Position numbers and translations under genes: made by a program. Below, piece by piece: positions 46,265 to 54,324 of a DNA stretch of 64,000 nt. The notes below the pieces were generated by a model, which saw only the letters and a program-made list of their open reading frames with translations, was not told the DNA's origin and made no database searches. Source of the stretch: an uncultured Planctomycetaceae bacterium (GTDB lineage Bacteria > Planctomycetota > Planctomycetia > Planctomycetales > Planctomycetaceae); assembly GCA_903858815.1 (NCBI GenBank), contig CAIOKE010000274.1, forward strand, positions 61,708 through 125,707. Direction: 5' to 3'. Every line of letters starts with the position of its first letter. Positions within the stretch are counted from its first letter, which is position 1.

Positions 46265-46816
46265 TCAGATCATGTTCTGGTAGAAGAAATAGCCAATCGT
46301 GCCGATGCAGATTGGAATTCCATAGGGCAGCAGCAGCATGCGGGGCTTGCGTTCGGCTGCGATCGCCGAAAGTTTTTCCGGATTGCGAATGCTGAACCAT
46401 TCACCAAGGATCAGCAGGAACTGCTGATAATGATGCCCTGTGCGACGACGGTACACCGCCATACAGACGGCCATCGCAGCACCGATCACCGCGGAAACAG
46501 CAAACGCCTCCAGTGTGATCTGCCAGCCCATCCATGCACCAATACCCGCCATCAGTTTCACGTCGCCAGCACCCATGCCTCCCACGGAATACAGCGGCAG
46601 CAGAGTCAGCAATCCAACGCACATTCCAAGGAATCCAGCCTGCAGGCCGGTCAGACCACCGACGCTCAGCGAAAACAACAGACCGCTGAAAACCATCGGG
46701 AATGTGATCCAGTTGGGAACTTTCAGGTCACGACCATCAATAAACGCTGCATACATCAGAATCAGCGAAACAAGGCGGACGTGCCAGTTTTCAAGAATGA
46801 ATTCAGTAAAAGACAT
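46265..46816 (-). CDS. cpaA: prepilin peptidase, A24 / CpaA family
   Basis: 183 residues, polytopic. A membrane aspartic protease that cleaves the Flp prepilin leader at the inner membrane. The two catalytic Asp are visible: D in A-A-F-I-D-G-R-D-L-K-V-P-N (TM1 end) and the GxGD motif M-G-A-G-D-V-K-L-M. About five or six hydrophobic segments are present. It lacks the N-methylation domain of full-size PilD, normal for CpaA. It stands between flp and cpaB on the same strand, with hairpins on both sides. Confidence 0.93.
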   Translation of the reverse strand: MSFTEFILENWHVRLVSLILMYAAFIDGRDLKVPNWITFPMVFSGLLFSLSVGGLTGLQAGFLGMCVGLLTLLPLYSVGGMGAGDVKLMAGIGAWMGWQITLEAFAVSAVIGAAMAVCMAVYRRRTGHHYQQFLLILGEWFSIRNPEKLSAIAAERKPRMLLLPYGIPICIGTIGYFFYQNMI

Positions 46817-46880
46817 GAAAAGGGTCCTGTAACCGGGGATTCTGGGGAGAAAAATCAGAGCCTTTCCAGGGCCGATCAGA

Positions 46881-46914
46881 AAACAGGGAACACGGCCCTG
46901 CCGTATTCCCTGTG
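46881..46914 (-). terminator. intrinsic terminator after flp
   Basis: CAGGGAA/TTCCCTG outer stem and ACGG/CCGT inner stem with a one-base internal loop each side and a 5-nt loop, followed by TTTT on the minus strand. It lies 35 bases after the flp stop, likely giving a short abundant pilin mRNA. Confidence 0.75.
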
Positions 46915-46948
46915 ATCTTGATTCAGCAGTGAATGCCTTCCGGCAGAA

Positions 46949-47125
46949 TCACTTCGCCAGTTCGGTGGCGATTTTATCGAACTTGCCGTTGGCTGCTGTG
47001 CCGACTGACGTTACGGCTGTGATACAGACGACCACGATCAGTGCCAGCATGACGGCGTATTCCACTGCGGTTGGGCCATCTTCAGAAACCAGAAACTTCT
47101 TTACGCTTGCGGTGAACTTCGACAT
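46949..47125 (-). CDS. flp: Flp/Fap-type pilin
   Basis: 58 residues, the major pilin subunit of Tad pili. It has the class motif G/P-T-A-V-E-Y (cleavage after Gly, Glu at +5, Tyr at +6) followed by a ~22-residue hydrophobic helix A-V-M-L-A-L-I-V-V-V-C-I-T-A-V and a short tail ending T-E-L-A-K. Start chosen at the ATG preceded by AGGAAGGAAAGAG, a very strong ribosome site. The frame is open 12 codons further but without such a site. A 16-bp palindrome lies just upstream of the ribosome site and a terminator after the stop, both on the same transcript. Confidence 0.95.
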   Translation of the reverse strand: MSKFTASVKKFLVSEDGPTAVEYAVMLALIVVVCITAVTSVGTAANGKFDKIATELAK

Positions 47126-47144
47126 TGCTCTTTCCTTCCTGATG

Positions 47145-47160
47145 TGCCCTCGCGAGGGCA
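47145..47160 (-). promoter_or_regulatory. 16-bp perfect palindrome in the flp leader
   Basis: TGCCCTCGCGAGGGCA, a perfect DNA palindrome able to form a 6-bp RNA stem with a CGCG loop, five bases before the strong flp ribosome site. It could be a protein site or a 5' stabilising hairpin. Confidence 0.5.
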
Positions 47161-47485
47161 ATGGACTTCACGGCGGCTGCCCGCCAACTTCGGACCACTG
47201 ACCTCCAGTGTTCCGTCATCACAGCCTCGACACATGGCACTCACAACTGGCCTGCGTTGTTCGTCTCTGGCTGTGCTATTGAAGCTAGGTCAGGAAATCT
47301 TTGCGTCAAAAAAAATCTGCGGGTTTTCGGTCAGCTGGAAAAGATGGTGGGGAGTTTCTGTATGTAGGACTCCGTTGACCGATTTCCTCAATTCCACTCG
47401 AAACCACGTGTGTTTCAGGCTACACAGGCAGACTCGATCTGCTGCCGGAAATCGTCAAGTGGTGCGGGAAATCAGCAGGTGCACA

Positions 47486-47508
47486 CTCGTAAACACCCTC
47501 GTAAACAC
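47486..47508. repeat. two copies of CTCGTAAACAC
   Basis: Two identical 11-mers with 12-base period, about 360 bases upstream of flp. Could be tandem binding sites. Confidence 0.4.
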
Positions 47509-47596
47509 ACTCAAAACGCCGCGCATGCGACTCCGCGAAATGGTCGTCCGGCGTGTGCTCAGGAGTGCCACTCGCTCCACGCTGCCAGCCCTCGGC

Positions 47597-48646
47597 TCAG
47601 TTTGCCACCGGTTCCACTGCTTCCTCCAGCAGTTCGTCTGTCTGGTTTCCATGGGAAGCCAGTATGGATTCCGGCCCCAGTGCTCCAATCACCGTTTCAT
47701 TCCAGCGGAACTCGCGACGCACCATCAGGCCCCGCTTCAGATCCAGCAGAAAACTGCCGGACGGGGTTGCCTGAATCAGCTGTGAACGTACCACCGTACT
47801 TCTCAATGGCGTTCGCACTGACGAACGAAATGTGACTTTAGCAATCCCGTTTTCAACACTCTCAAGACGATAGGTCCGCAGAATCTGTACCGGCAGCTGC
47901 AGATCCTGTCCGCCACGCACCTGGACCTGAAACTCTTCCTTCCACGTACCACCTTCGCTGACAGGCGTTTCCGGCAGCAGCATCAGAAAGGACCCCGGGT
48001 CCGCTTCCCCACGGCGTGGCGATACGGCCACCACAGATTCTTCCCCCGACTTCACTTCGGGTGCAGAATCAACTGGTGAGGCGACGGTCTTCTGAGCCTT
48101 TGCCGGTTCTGCCTGCGGAGCAACAGCCCGACCGACGCTGGTGATCTGAAAAATCGGGGCTGCCCCCCGCAGACTGTGAGCCACATTGCGGAAAACTTCC
48201 GGCACTTCCCCCGGTTTCATCGATGAACGAAACTCCACCGGTGGCTCCTGGTCCACCTGACGATGCATCCAGACATCTTCAAACTGCATTGAAAGTCGAG
48301 ATAAGTCTCCGGTCGTTTCAGAGACTGCATAACGACGAACCTGCCGCACCTGCGAGACATCCACGCGGTGGTTCTCGCCAACCTGAGCCTCGAGGGTCAT
48401 CTGCTGTTTCGATTGATATCGCAGCTGCTGACCCGGATGAAACTGATAACGCATGGTCCACGTCTGGGCCGCAGGCTGGGCTGCAGGCTGGGCTGCAACG
48501 CCAGTGTCGGTCGCTATGACGGTGCTGGATTCGGTCGCCGCAGCGGAGTTGGCTGCAGCCACAGGCGCTGTCGCTGGCTGCTCAGACGGCACCGGAGTTT
48601 CCTGTAAAGGCAGCAGAAGAACTGTCAGGATGATGCTGAGTTTCAT
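47597..48646 (-). CDS. secreted protein of unknown function (DUF6263-like appearance)
   Basis: 349 residues. Signal peptide (L-S-I-I-L-T-V-L-L-L-P-L). An Ala/Pro/Gln-rich linker follows with a short tandem repeat A-A-Q-P-A-A-Q-P-A-A-Q, encoded by a 12-base direct repeat around 48465-48495. The remainder is beta-rich: M-R-Y-Q-F-H-P-G-Q-Q-L-R-Y, G-T-W-K-E-E-F-Q-V, F-L-L-D-L-K-R-G-L-M-V-R-R-E-F. The M-R-Y-x-F-x-P-G-Q start is like planctomycete proteins of the DUF6263 kind, but I cannot confirm that. Probably lies in the periplasm. It is on the same strand as, and about 220 bases after, the large membrane protein. Confidence 0.75.
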   Translation of the reverse strand: MKLSIILTVLLLPLQETPVPSEQPATAPVAAANSAAATESSTVIATDTGVAAQPAAQPAAQTWTMRYQFHPGQQLRYQSKQQMTLEAQVGENHRVDVSQVRQVRRYAVSETTGDLSRLSMQFEDVWMHRQVDQEPPVEFRSSMKPGEVPEVFRNVAHSLRGAAPIFQITSVGRAVAPQAEPAKAQKTVASPVDSAPEVKSGEESVVAVSPRRGEADPGSFLMLLPETPVSEGGTWKEEFQVQVRGGQDLQLPVQILRTYRLESVENGIAKVTFRSSVRTPLRSTVVRSQLIQATPSGSFLLDLKRGLMVRREFRWNETVIGALGPESILASHGNQTDELLEEAVEPVAN

Positions 48647-48869
48647 GGATGCAATCCTTGCCCATATCGTTCAAATCCAGTCGCGACTCCCCACGACTGC
48701 CCCAATGGTAGCATACGAGGCGACTGGATCGCGAGGCGAGTTTGGTGGGATCGTGAGGCTACGATGACGGCTGCCGGCCCCCGGGCCCTGAGAGGCTGTC
48801 ATCCAAAGCGGCATCGACCGCAGCAACCCCCCAAAATACTCGGATTCCAGCTGCTGCCGGCAATTCCGC

Positions 48870-50492
48870 TCAGCCTGCCGTATCTCCCAGCAGCAAATGA
48901 TAGCCGGACGCCAGAGCAGTGGTTGTCACGCATGCCGCCGATTGACAGAACAGCAGAATTCGCCATGACTTTCGTGCCATCGGTGGCTGATCTGTTCCTG
49001 TGCCGGGGGCTGCCAGACAAACCATCCACCATGGGGCTGCGAAGCACCAGAGCCTTGCCGCTTCCCCCATATTCTTTCCCGACAACCACAACAACAGCCA
49101 CGTTGCTGTCAGGGCCACACACAATTGCCCGATCGGGCGACCGGCGGAGGCTTGCCCGACGGCGCTGCTGCAGGCTCGCCGCACAGCTGCGGGCACCAGC
49201 AGCATGACCGGCAGACCGGTTGCCAGCCCCATTTCAAGCGGGTTCACCAGCAGCCACTTCCACCATGTTCTGGGGTACTGCTGATAGAAGCCAGCGTGGT
49301 TACCGAGGTTCAGTTGCCAGATGCGGAGCAGACTGCAGCCCGTCAATACCTGCAGCATGATCACGCAGCCTGCGAATGTGGCGAGGGCGAAAGCCATGCT
49401 CATGGCCGTTCGGGCCACGGCCGGTTTTCTGTGCAGTTGTGTGGCCGTGTACAGAGTGGCAAACAGAAATGCGGCAGCCAGTGTGGGCAGGTGCGCGAGG
49501 CTGATCAGCAGACTGCCGAACAACAGCATGCCACCAGCGCCTGCAAGTCCGAGGCGAATGATCAGCCGATGAGGCAGCAGGCTGCCGATCAACAGTGCCA
49601 GCAGCAGGATTGAGAGGACCGGATACAGGACGTCAGATCGTGGCTGAAACAGATCGATACAGGGAATTACGGCTGCGAGGGCCGCCGATCTCCATGCGTC
49701 CCGCGACGAAACAAACTGGTGGAGCAGCAGGTAAACGGCAAGTGGCAGGCAGGAACAGATTACGAGGGAGCCAAACGAAGTCAGTGCAAGTGCCGCCAAC
49801 TGCTGATCGGTCAGTCGCGGCGCCAGTCCAGCCTCCGTTTCCACACGTCTGAAGGCATCCACTGCATCCACCGGCTGCAGCGAAATCGCGGTCATGATGA
49901 AGCCGGAAAACCGACTGGATCGGGCTGCCGCCAGTGCCGCCCGATTCAGCAGCAGCAAGCCGGGCGGGTGCGTGCCCGCGTGCAGGACATCACCTTTCGC
50001 TGCTTCAGATTCGTATTCCGCAAGAAACTGATGCAGCGGCCGTCGATCCTCCAGCGCGCGCAGATAATAACCACTTGCCGATCGATCATACAGAATCCAG
50101 AGTGGTCGCAGCTCTCGATGGGGGGACGCCGACGACTGCAGTACCGCCGAGTGCCACAGCAGAGTACTGACCGTCAACAGCAACAGGTGGATGGTCCGCT
50201 GCAGACGATTCAGTCGCAGCAGACTGAACTCCAACTCGCCGAAGATGGCTGTTTCGACAAATAACATCCCAGCCAGAAATGGCCAGAACAATCGATCGGC
50301 CAGTTCTGCGACATCGGCCGGCAATGGCTGTCGTGGCCAGACCCATTCTCCGGGAATCCCCAGCGGGATCATGTCCGCCAGCAGCAGAATCAGCGTCAGC
50401 AGCAGTCCGGTCAGCGGCGCAAATGCGATCAATCGCGGTGGGCCACGTCGTCGGTCGATGTGCTGAAGAGGTTGTTCGGGCATGGCGGACAT
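48870..50492 (-). CDS. multipass membrane protein, possible GT-C-type glycosyltransferase
   Basis: About 540 residues with some 11-12 hydrophobic segments. An extracytoplasmic-looking loop after the second or third segment contains D-R-S-A-S-G-Y-Y and then G-T-H-P-P-G-L-L-L-L-N-R, a H-P-P-G element reminiscent of GT-C (PMT/ArnT-like) glycosyltransferase loops; the family is not certain. The start is doubtful: ATG at 50492 or 50483 lies at or just after the T-run of an upstream terminator, with no clear ribosome site, while the frame is open further upstream. The MFS gene precedes it on the same strand. Confidence 0.65.
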   Translation of the reverse strand: MSAMPEQPLQHIDRRRGPPRLIAFAPLTGLLLTLILLLADMIPLGIPGEWVWPRQPLPADVAELADRLFWPFLAGMLFVETAIFGELEFSLLRLNRLQRTIHLLLLTVSTLLWHSAVLQSSASPHRELRPLWILYDRSASGYYLRALEDRRPLHQFLAEYESEAAKGDVLHAGTHPPGLLLLNRAALAAARSSRFSGFIMTAISLQPVDAVDAFRRVETEAGLAPRLTDQQLAALALTSFGSLVICSCLPLAVYLLLHQFVSSRDAWRSAALAAVIPCIDLFQPRSDVLYPVLSILLLALLIGSLLPHRLIIRLGLAGAGGMLLFGSLLISLAHLPTLAAAFLFATLYTATQLHRKPAVARTAMSMAFALATFAGCVIMLQVLTGCSLLRIWQLNLGNHAGFYQQYPRTWWKWLLVNPLEMGLATGLPVMLLVPAAVRRACSSAVGQASAGRPIGQLCVALTATWLLLWLSGKNMGEAARLWCFAAPWWMVCLAAPGTGTDQPPMARKSWRILLFCQSAACVTTTALASGYHLLLGDTAG

Positions 50493-50495
50493 CGC

Positions 50496-50533
50496 AAAAA
50501 AGGGACAGCCGGACGTTGTGCGTCCGGCTGCCC
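50496..50533 (-). terminator. intrinsic terminator after the MFS gene
   Basis: On the minus strand GGGCAGCCGGAC pairs with GTCCGGCTGTCCC (one bulge) and runs into TTTTTT, 30 bases after the transporter stop. The next gene's start codon lies in the T-run exit. Confidence 0.85.
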
Positions 50534-50562
50534 GCAGAAACCACAAGTTCCACTCCCGGTTC

Positions 50563-51933
50563 TCAGTGGCCTGTGACAACCGGTCCTGATGCTTCAGCCG
50601 ACTTTTTGGGCGGATGGAACAGCAGTGCCAGTGCGACCGAGGCGACAATCGAACAGATCATCGGAACCCGGAACAGCGCGGCAAAGTTCGTTACGTTGTC
50701 CTGCGTATAGACAGACTGCAGCAGCCATGGACAGAGCGAGTTGGCCGCGAGGGCCCCAACGCCAAGAATCATCACATTGAACAGGCCCTGAGCAGAGGAT
50801 CGCAGGTCCTTCGGGAAGTACTCGTCAACGAAGATGTACACTGTGGCAAAGAAGAATGCATAGCATATGCCATGCACAATCTGCACAAGAATGATCAGGG
50901 CCTGGTTCGGAGCATAAGCGTAAACCGCGAAACGGAACGCATGGCCCAGAATTCCGACAATCATGGTGGTTCGCCAGCCGAGCGCTTTCAGGGTCGCACC
51001 AAGCACCAGCATCGTCAGGATTTCAGCAATCTGGCCAATGCTCATGACCGGCATGACCCAGTTACCGGGCACTCCAACGGCGTCCGTTGTCAGGAAGGTA
51101 CCGGTCCAGTTGAAGTAACAGTTGTGCACAAACGAGTCGATGAAAGCAACAAGCCACAGGACAAGTACGAACGGGTGTTTCAGCAGACTCAGCGTTTGGC
51201 GCCATGCCTGACCTTCAGTGCCATCTGCAGATGGCTTTTTGGGCGGCGTGTGCGGCAGTGTCAGGCTGAAGGCAGCCAGTAACAGTGACGCGATGCCGGC
51301 AACAAGGTAGGTGTAACGAGTGGCATCTTTCAGGGCGTCACCGGTCAGGCCGCTGCCGAGGGCCGTTCCAAGCCATGCCACAAATCCCTGAGGATTGGCA
51401 GCTTTGACTTTCGCCCAGTCAACCAGAATAAAGGTGAATGGCCACGCTGCAAATATCCATCCGATGGTACCACCCAACCGCACGATTCCGAATTCCTTCT
51501 GCGGGTCACGCATGTTGGCGAAAGCGACAGAATTGGTGATCGAGATGGTCGGTACATACAGCAGACAGTGCACAGTCATCAGCAGGAAAAATGGCCAGAA
51601 AGAGGATACCCAGTACAGCCCAAGAATTGACAGGCCACCGACAAGGTGGCTGAATGCCAGAAACCGCTCCGCAGCAAAATTGCGGTCAGCAAACTGATTA
51701 CTGAAGAACATGCCGATGATTGAAGCGACAGGAAACGCATTCAGGATCAGGGCCTGTTCAGAAAACAGATGCTGAATCGAACTGAGTCCTGGCAGGCCAA
51801 AAATGCCAGCCAGCAGAGCCGGAGGCAGATCTGCTGAGAATTTGAGGGCCGGCAGGTAACCGAAAATCAGCGGCAACCACGCACCCCAGATAAAGAATTC
51901 CAGAAACATCATGACAAACAGTCGAGTTTTCAT
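50563..51933 (-). CDS. MFS transporter, nucleoside:H+ symporter family
   Basis: 456 residues with about 12 TM helices. The N-terminus M-K-T-R-L-F-V-M-M-F-L-E-F-F-I-W-G-A-W matches the NupG/XapB-type (LacY_symp) nucleoside permeases. R-L-G-G-T-I-G-W-I-F-A and F-N-W-T-G-T-F-L-T-T are further family-like loops. It is expected in the inner membrane for proton-driven uptake of nucleosides or a related small molecule. The start is the Met opening TM1; the upstream 46 codons are not membrane-like. Followed by a strong terminator and divergent from the DUF3293 gene. Confidence 0.9.
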   Translation of the reverse strand: MKTRLFVMMFLEFFIWGAWLPLIFGYLPALKFSADLPPALLAGIFGLPGLSSIQHLFSEQALILNAFPVASIIGMFFSNQFADRNFAAERFLAFSHLVGGLSILGLYWVSSFWPFFLLMTVHCLLYVPTISITNSVAFANMRDPQKEFGIVRLGGTIGWIFAAWPFTFILVDWAKVKAANPQGFVAWLGTALGSGLTGDALKDATRYTYLVAGIASLLLAAFSLTLPHTPPKKPSADGTEGQAWRQTLSLLKHPFVLVLWLVAFIDSFVHNCYFNWTGTFLTTDAVGVPGNWVMPVMSIGQIAEILTMLVLGATLKALGWRTTMIVGILGHAFRFAVYAYAPNQALIILVQIVHGICYAFFFATVYIFVDEYFPKDLRSSAQGLFNVMILGVGALAANSLCPWLLQSVYTQDNVTNFAALFRVPMICSIVASVALALLFHPPKKSAEASGPVVTGH

Positions 51934-52105
51934 GGCGGTGGCACAGGTCCCGGTACAAAAGTTGAAAGAAGGGGGCGACACGACTGACGACGACCCCCGA
52001 GGGTCGCATAATGACAGGCAAAGCGAATCGGGACAACTGACAAACTCCCGTTCACGGCTCAGTGGGAGCAAAACAGCCGTGTTGCAGCAGAGAGGAGGCC
52101 GATTA

Positions 52106-52576
52106 ATGAGCGGAAATCACGAATTTCCCCCGGAATACTTCCGGACTTTGTTTCGGGTTGACAGCCAGTGTCGGCCATGGCCCGACTGCTTCGCAATCAT
52201 TACAGCCTGCCAGACAACCGGCAGTCGCTGGCCGGATTCCGTCAATCAGCTGTGTGATCAGCGCTTGTACAACTGGCTGCTGGGATGTGGACTGCAGCCA
52301 ATCCGGATTGCCGGCTACTCGCCGGAAAGTGGTCATGCCGAACCAGGCTGGACCGTGGCCCTCGAACTGGGGCTGTGCTGTCGCCTCGGACAAGCTTTCC
52401 GGCAGCACGCAGTGTACTGGGTGCAGGCAGACGACCTGCGAGTCGTGTGCTGTGCGCAACCGTCCCGTTGGCGGGCTGTTGGATCATTTCGCCGGCGACT
52501 GCGCACTGTTGGTCGCGGCGCAGGCACAGCAACAATCGCCACACCCGATCGACCAGCTGAATTCACGGTTCAGTGA
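52106..52576 (+). CDS. DUF3293 family protein
   Basis: 156 residues. The start is fixed by GAGGAGG about seven bases before the ATG. F-A-I-I-T-A-C with a following N-Q-L-C-D-Q-R-L-Y-N-W-L, P-G-W-T-V-A-L-E-L-G-L-C-C, L-G-Q-A-F-R-Q-H-A-V-Y-W-V and D-D-L-R-V-V-C-C matches the DUF3293 outline (ITAxNP..., E-x-G, fgQ-x-Aiyw). No function is known for the family; it has no signal peptide. Convergent with the thioesterase/enoyl hydratase gene, overlapping its stop by 14 bases. Confidence 0.8.
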   Translation: MSGNHEFPPEYFRTLFRVDSQCRPWPDCFAIITACQTTGSRWPDSVNQLCDQRLYNWLLGCGLQPIRIAGYSPESGHAEPGWTVALELGLCCRLGQAFRQHAVYWVQADDLRVVCCAQPSRWRAVGSFRRRLRTVGRGAGTATIATPDRPAEFTVQ

Positions 52577-53777
52577 ATTTCGGCGGACGTTTTTCTGCAA
52601 ATGCATTCAGGCCCTCGATGGCATCCGGACGCTGCAGGCAGCGGATGTATGCTTCGGTGTCGGCTCGATGTGCCACTTTCGGCTGGCTTCCTTCATCCAG
52701 ATGAATCAACTGCTTGGTCGCTCTCAAGGCCTCGGCCGGCAATTGCAGCAGGCGCTCACACAGTTGCCGGCCTCTGGCAGGCAACTGACCAGCAGGGACC
52801 AGCTCGTTGATCAGTCCCCAGTCCAGTGCCTGACTGGAGCTGATCGGGTCACCGGTGAGGCACAGCTGAAGCGCGCGGGATTTGCCCACGAGCGCAGTCA
52901 GTTGCGCCAGTCCGTACCCCGGAGGCCAGCCGAGGCGAATTTCGGGCATCGCGAAGCGTGCCGAATGACACGCCAGACGCAGGTCCGCCGCACAGGCCAG
53001 CACACACCCGCCACCGAACGCATCACCGTTCACAAGGGCGATGATCGTCTGAGGCAGCCGTTCGAAGGCCAGGTACAGCTGGGCCTGACGCAGGCTGAGA
53101 GCCCGGGCCTGTTCAAGCGGAATTGCAGGCAGCTCGCGAACATCGTCGCCCGCACAAAACGCTCGTCCGGCACCACTGATCAGAACCGCTCGCACCTGCT
53201 GTGCATGGCCGGCCAGCCACGCCACCACCTGTTCCAGTTCCCCTGTCATGCGGACATCCACAGCATTCAACGCACTCGGTCGATTCAGAACAACGTTCGC
53301 AATCCGGTCTCGGACTGTGACCTGAAGGGTACTGAGAGCAGGCAGCTCTCCTGGATTGGCGGACAGATTCATGGCTGATGCGCTGGGAGTCAGGGAGTTC
53401 AGGTTTTCAATGATTTTTGCCGTCGGAACCACTGCGCGAACGTGAGTGCCCTGCCCCAGCAATCGTGTACCGGCGCGGCATTCCACCTGAAAGTGGACTC
53501 GGCGACCTTCGACTGCTGTCACCACGGCCGTGCCCACCACCGTGTCACCCATACCAGTTCCGGCAAGGTGGCGAATATTCACGTCGACCCCCACCGATTC
53601 TTCACCCGGCTCAAGAAACGGCCGCAGGGCTTCTCGAGCAGCACGTTCCATCAGCAGAATCATGTTGGGAGTGGAAAACACAGTCGCCCGTGCGTCACCA
53701 CCAAGTGTGATGACCATGGAGGCATCGACAATCCACGTCAGATCGGCAGTGATTCCCTGCTGGAGTCCGGTTTTCAT
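52563..53777 (-). CDS. fused FlK-like hotdog thioesterase and enoyl-CoA hydratase/isomerase
   Basis: 404 residues in one uninterrupted frame. Residues about 1-125 are a hotdog domain of the fluoroacetyl-CoA thioesterase (FlK) type, with the Thr-Glu-His triad recognisable as T in F-S-T-P-N-M, E in L-L-M-E-R-A-A and H in N-I-R-H-L-A-G-T. Residues about 155-404 are a crotonase domain: L-N-R-P-S-A-L-N-A-V, A-F-C-A-G-D-D-V-R (oxyanion), F-G-G-G-C-V-L-A-C-A-A-D-L-R, P-E-I-R-L-G-W-P-P-G-Y-G, ending E-K-R-P-P-K-F. Substrates are unknown. FlK proper hydrolyses fluoroacetyl-CoA, but most relatives act on other acyl-CoAs. The start opens directly on the hotdog; 30 upstream codons do not. Confidence 0.88.
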   Translation of the reverse strand: MKTGLQQGITADLTWIVDASMVITLGGDARATVFSTPNMILLMERAAREALRPFLEPGEESVGVDVNIRHLAGTGMGDTVVGTAVVTAVEGRRVHFQVECRAGTRLLGQGTHVRAVVPTAKIIENLNSLTPSASAMNLSANPGELPALSTLQVTVRDRIANVVLNRPSALNAVDVRMTGELEQVVAWLAGHAQQVRAVLISGAGRAFCAGDDVRELPAIPLEQARALSLRQAQLYLAFERLPQTIIALVNGDAFGGGCVLACAADLRLACHSARFAMPEIRLGWPPGYGLAQLTALVGKSRALQLCLTGDPISSSQALDWGLINELVPAGQLPARGRQLCERLLQLPAEALRATKQLIHLDEGSQPKVAHRADTEAYIRCLQRPDAIEGLNAFAEKRPPKFTEP

Positions 53778-53996
53778 GCTGTGAGCCGGGTAAAACCTGT
53801 TCAAAACGCAAAGAATTGCTGCCGGGCCAGGGCCTGCAGCACGCCCCCTGCTGGCAGGATACTGCAAAAACGGACCGACGAGATAAAAAAAGACCGATTT
53901 TCAGGGTTTCCGAAGAGTCAGCAAAATCGGGTCGATCCCTGGCAACGAACAGATAACCGGGTCATACTCCACCAGCAAGTCGGTGTGGATTCTTCG

Positions 53997-54311
53997 ATGG
54001 CTGTGAGAGCGGACATGCGCGGACCAGGTGAAAAACCAACAGTGTTCTTCAGGCTCGTGGTGCCGGCCACCAGCGTCTTCGTGATCACTGTTCTGGCACT
54101 GATAGCCGTGCTGTTCGGTGACGAACGGGCTCCTCTGGCGCAAGCGTTGAACCGCTACGGAAATACTCTGCTGGTGCTGGAGTTTGTGGCGATCATTGTA
54201 CTCTCGATCCTCGCCATGGCGCTGGATCGACGTCAGATCCTCCGGGATCAGCGCAATCAGGTGGCTTCGCAGACGACCAGTCCCGGCGATTCCGATTCAC
54301 CAGTAGTATAA
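53997..54311 (+). CDS. small two-TM membrane protein
   Basis: 104 residues. Two hydrophobic helices: F-F-R-L-V-V-P-A-T-S-V-F-V-I-T-V-L (about 18-38) and L-V-L-E-F-V-A-I-I-V-L-S-I-L-A-M-A-L (about 58-76), with a charged Gln/Asp/Ser-rich C-terminus. The frame is open far upstream, but there it is antisense to the fused thioesterase gene; the start is either this ATG or the next, six codons on. It ends 13 bases before the M24 peptidase start, so it is probably cotranscribed. No family is recognised. Confidence 0.65.
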   Translation: MAVRADMRGPGEKPTVFFRLVVPATSVFVITVLALIAVLFGDERAPLAQALNRYGNTLLVLEFVAIIVLSILAMALDRRQILRDQRNQVASQTTSPGDSDSPVV

Positions 54312-54324
54312 GGAAGCAGACGTG

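Larger units (their letters stand above)
47126..47596. other. long upstream region of flp
   Basis: 471 bases between the flp start and the next gene's 3' end. It holds the leader palindrome, a two-copy 11-mer repeat (47486-47508) and the presumed flp promoter. Open frames here have no family resemblance. Confidence 0.6.

Noticed and set aside
47486..47508. CRISPR-like repeat
   Set aside because: There are only two copies of an 11-mer with a one-base spacer and no cas genes. Nothing resembling an array exists in the window.
47144..47785. 213-codon plus-strand frame opposite the flp upstream region
   Set aside because: It starts in the flp leader palindrome, has a composition unlike real genes here, and overlaps the 3' end of a signal-peptide-bearing minus-strand gene.
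52158..53378. A 406-codon plus-strand open frame opposite the thioesterase/hydratase gene
   Set aside because: It is antisense to a clear crotonase domain. Its translation is Gln/Arg/Ser-rich with no family motifs, and it overlaps the real DUF3293 gene in another frame.
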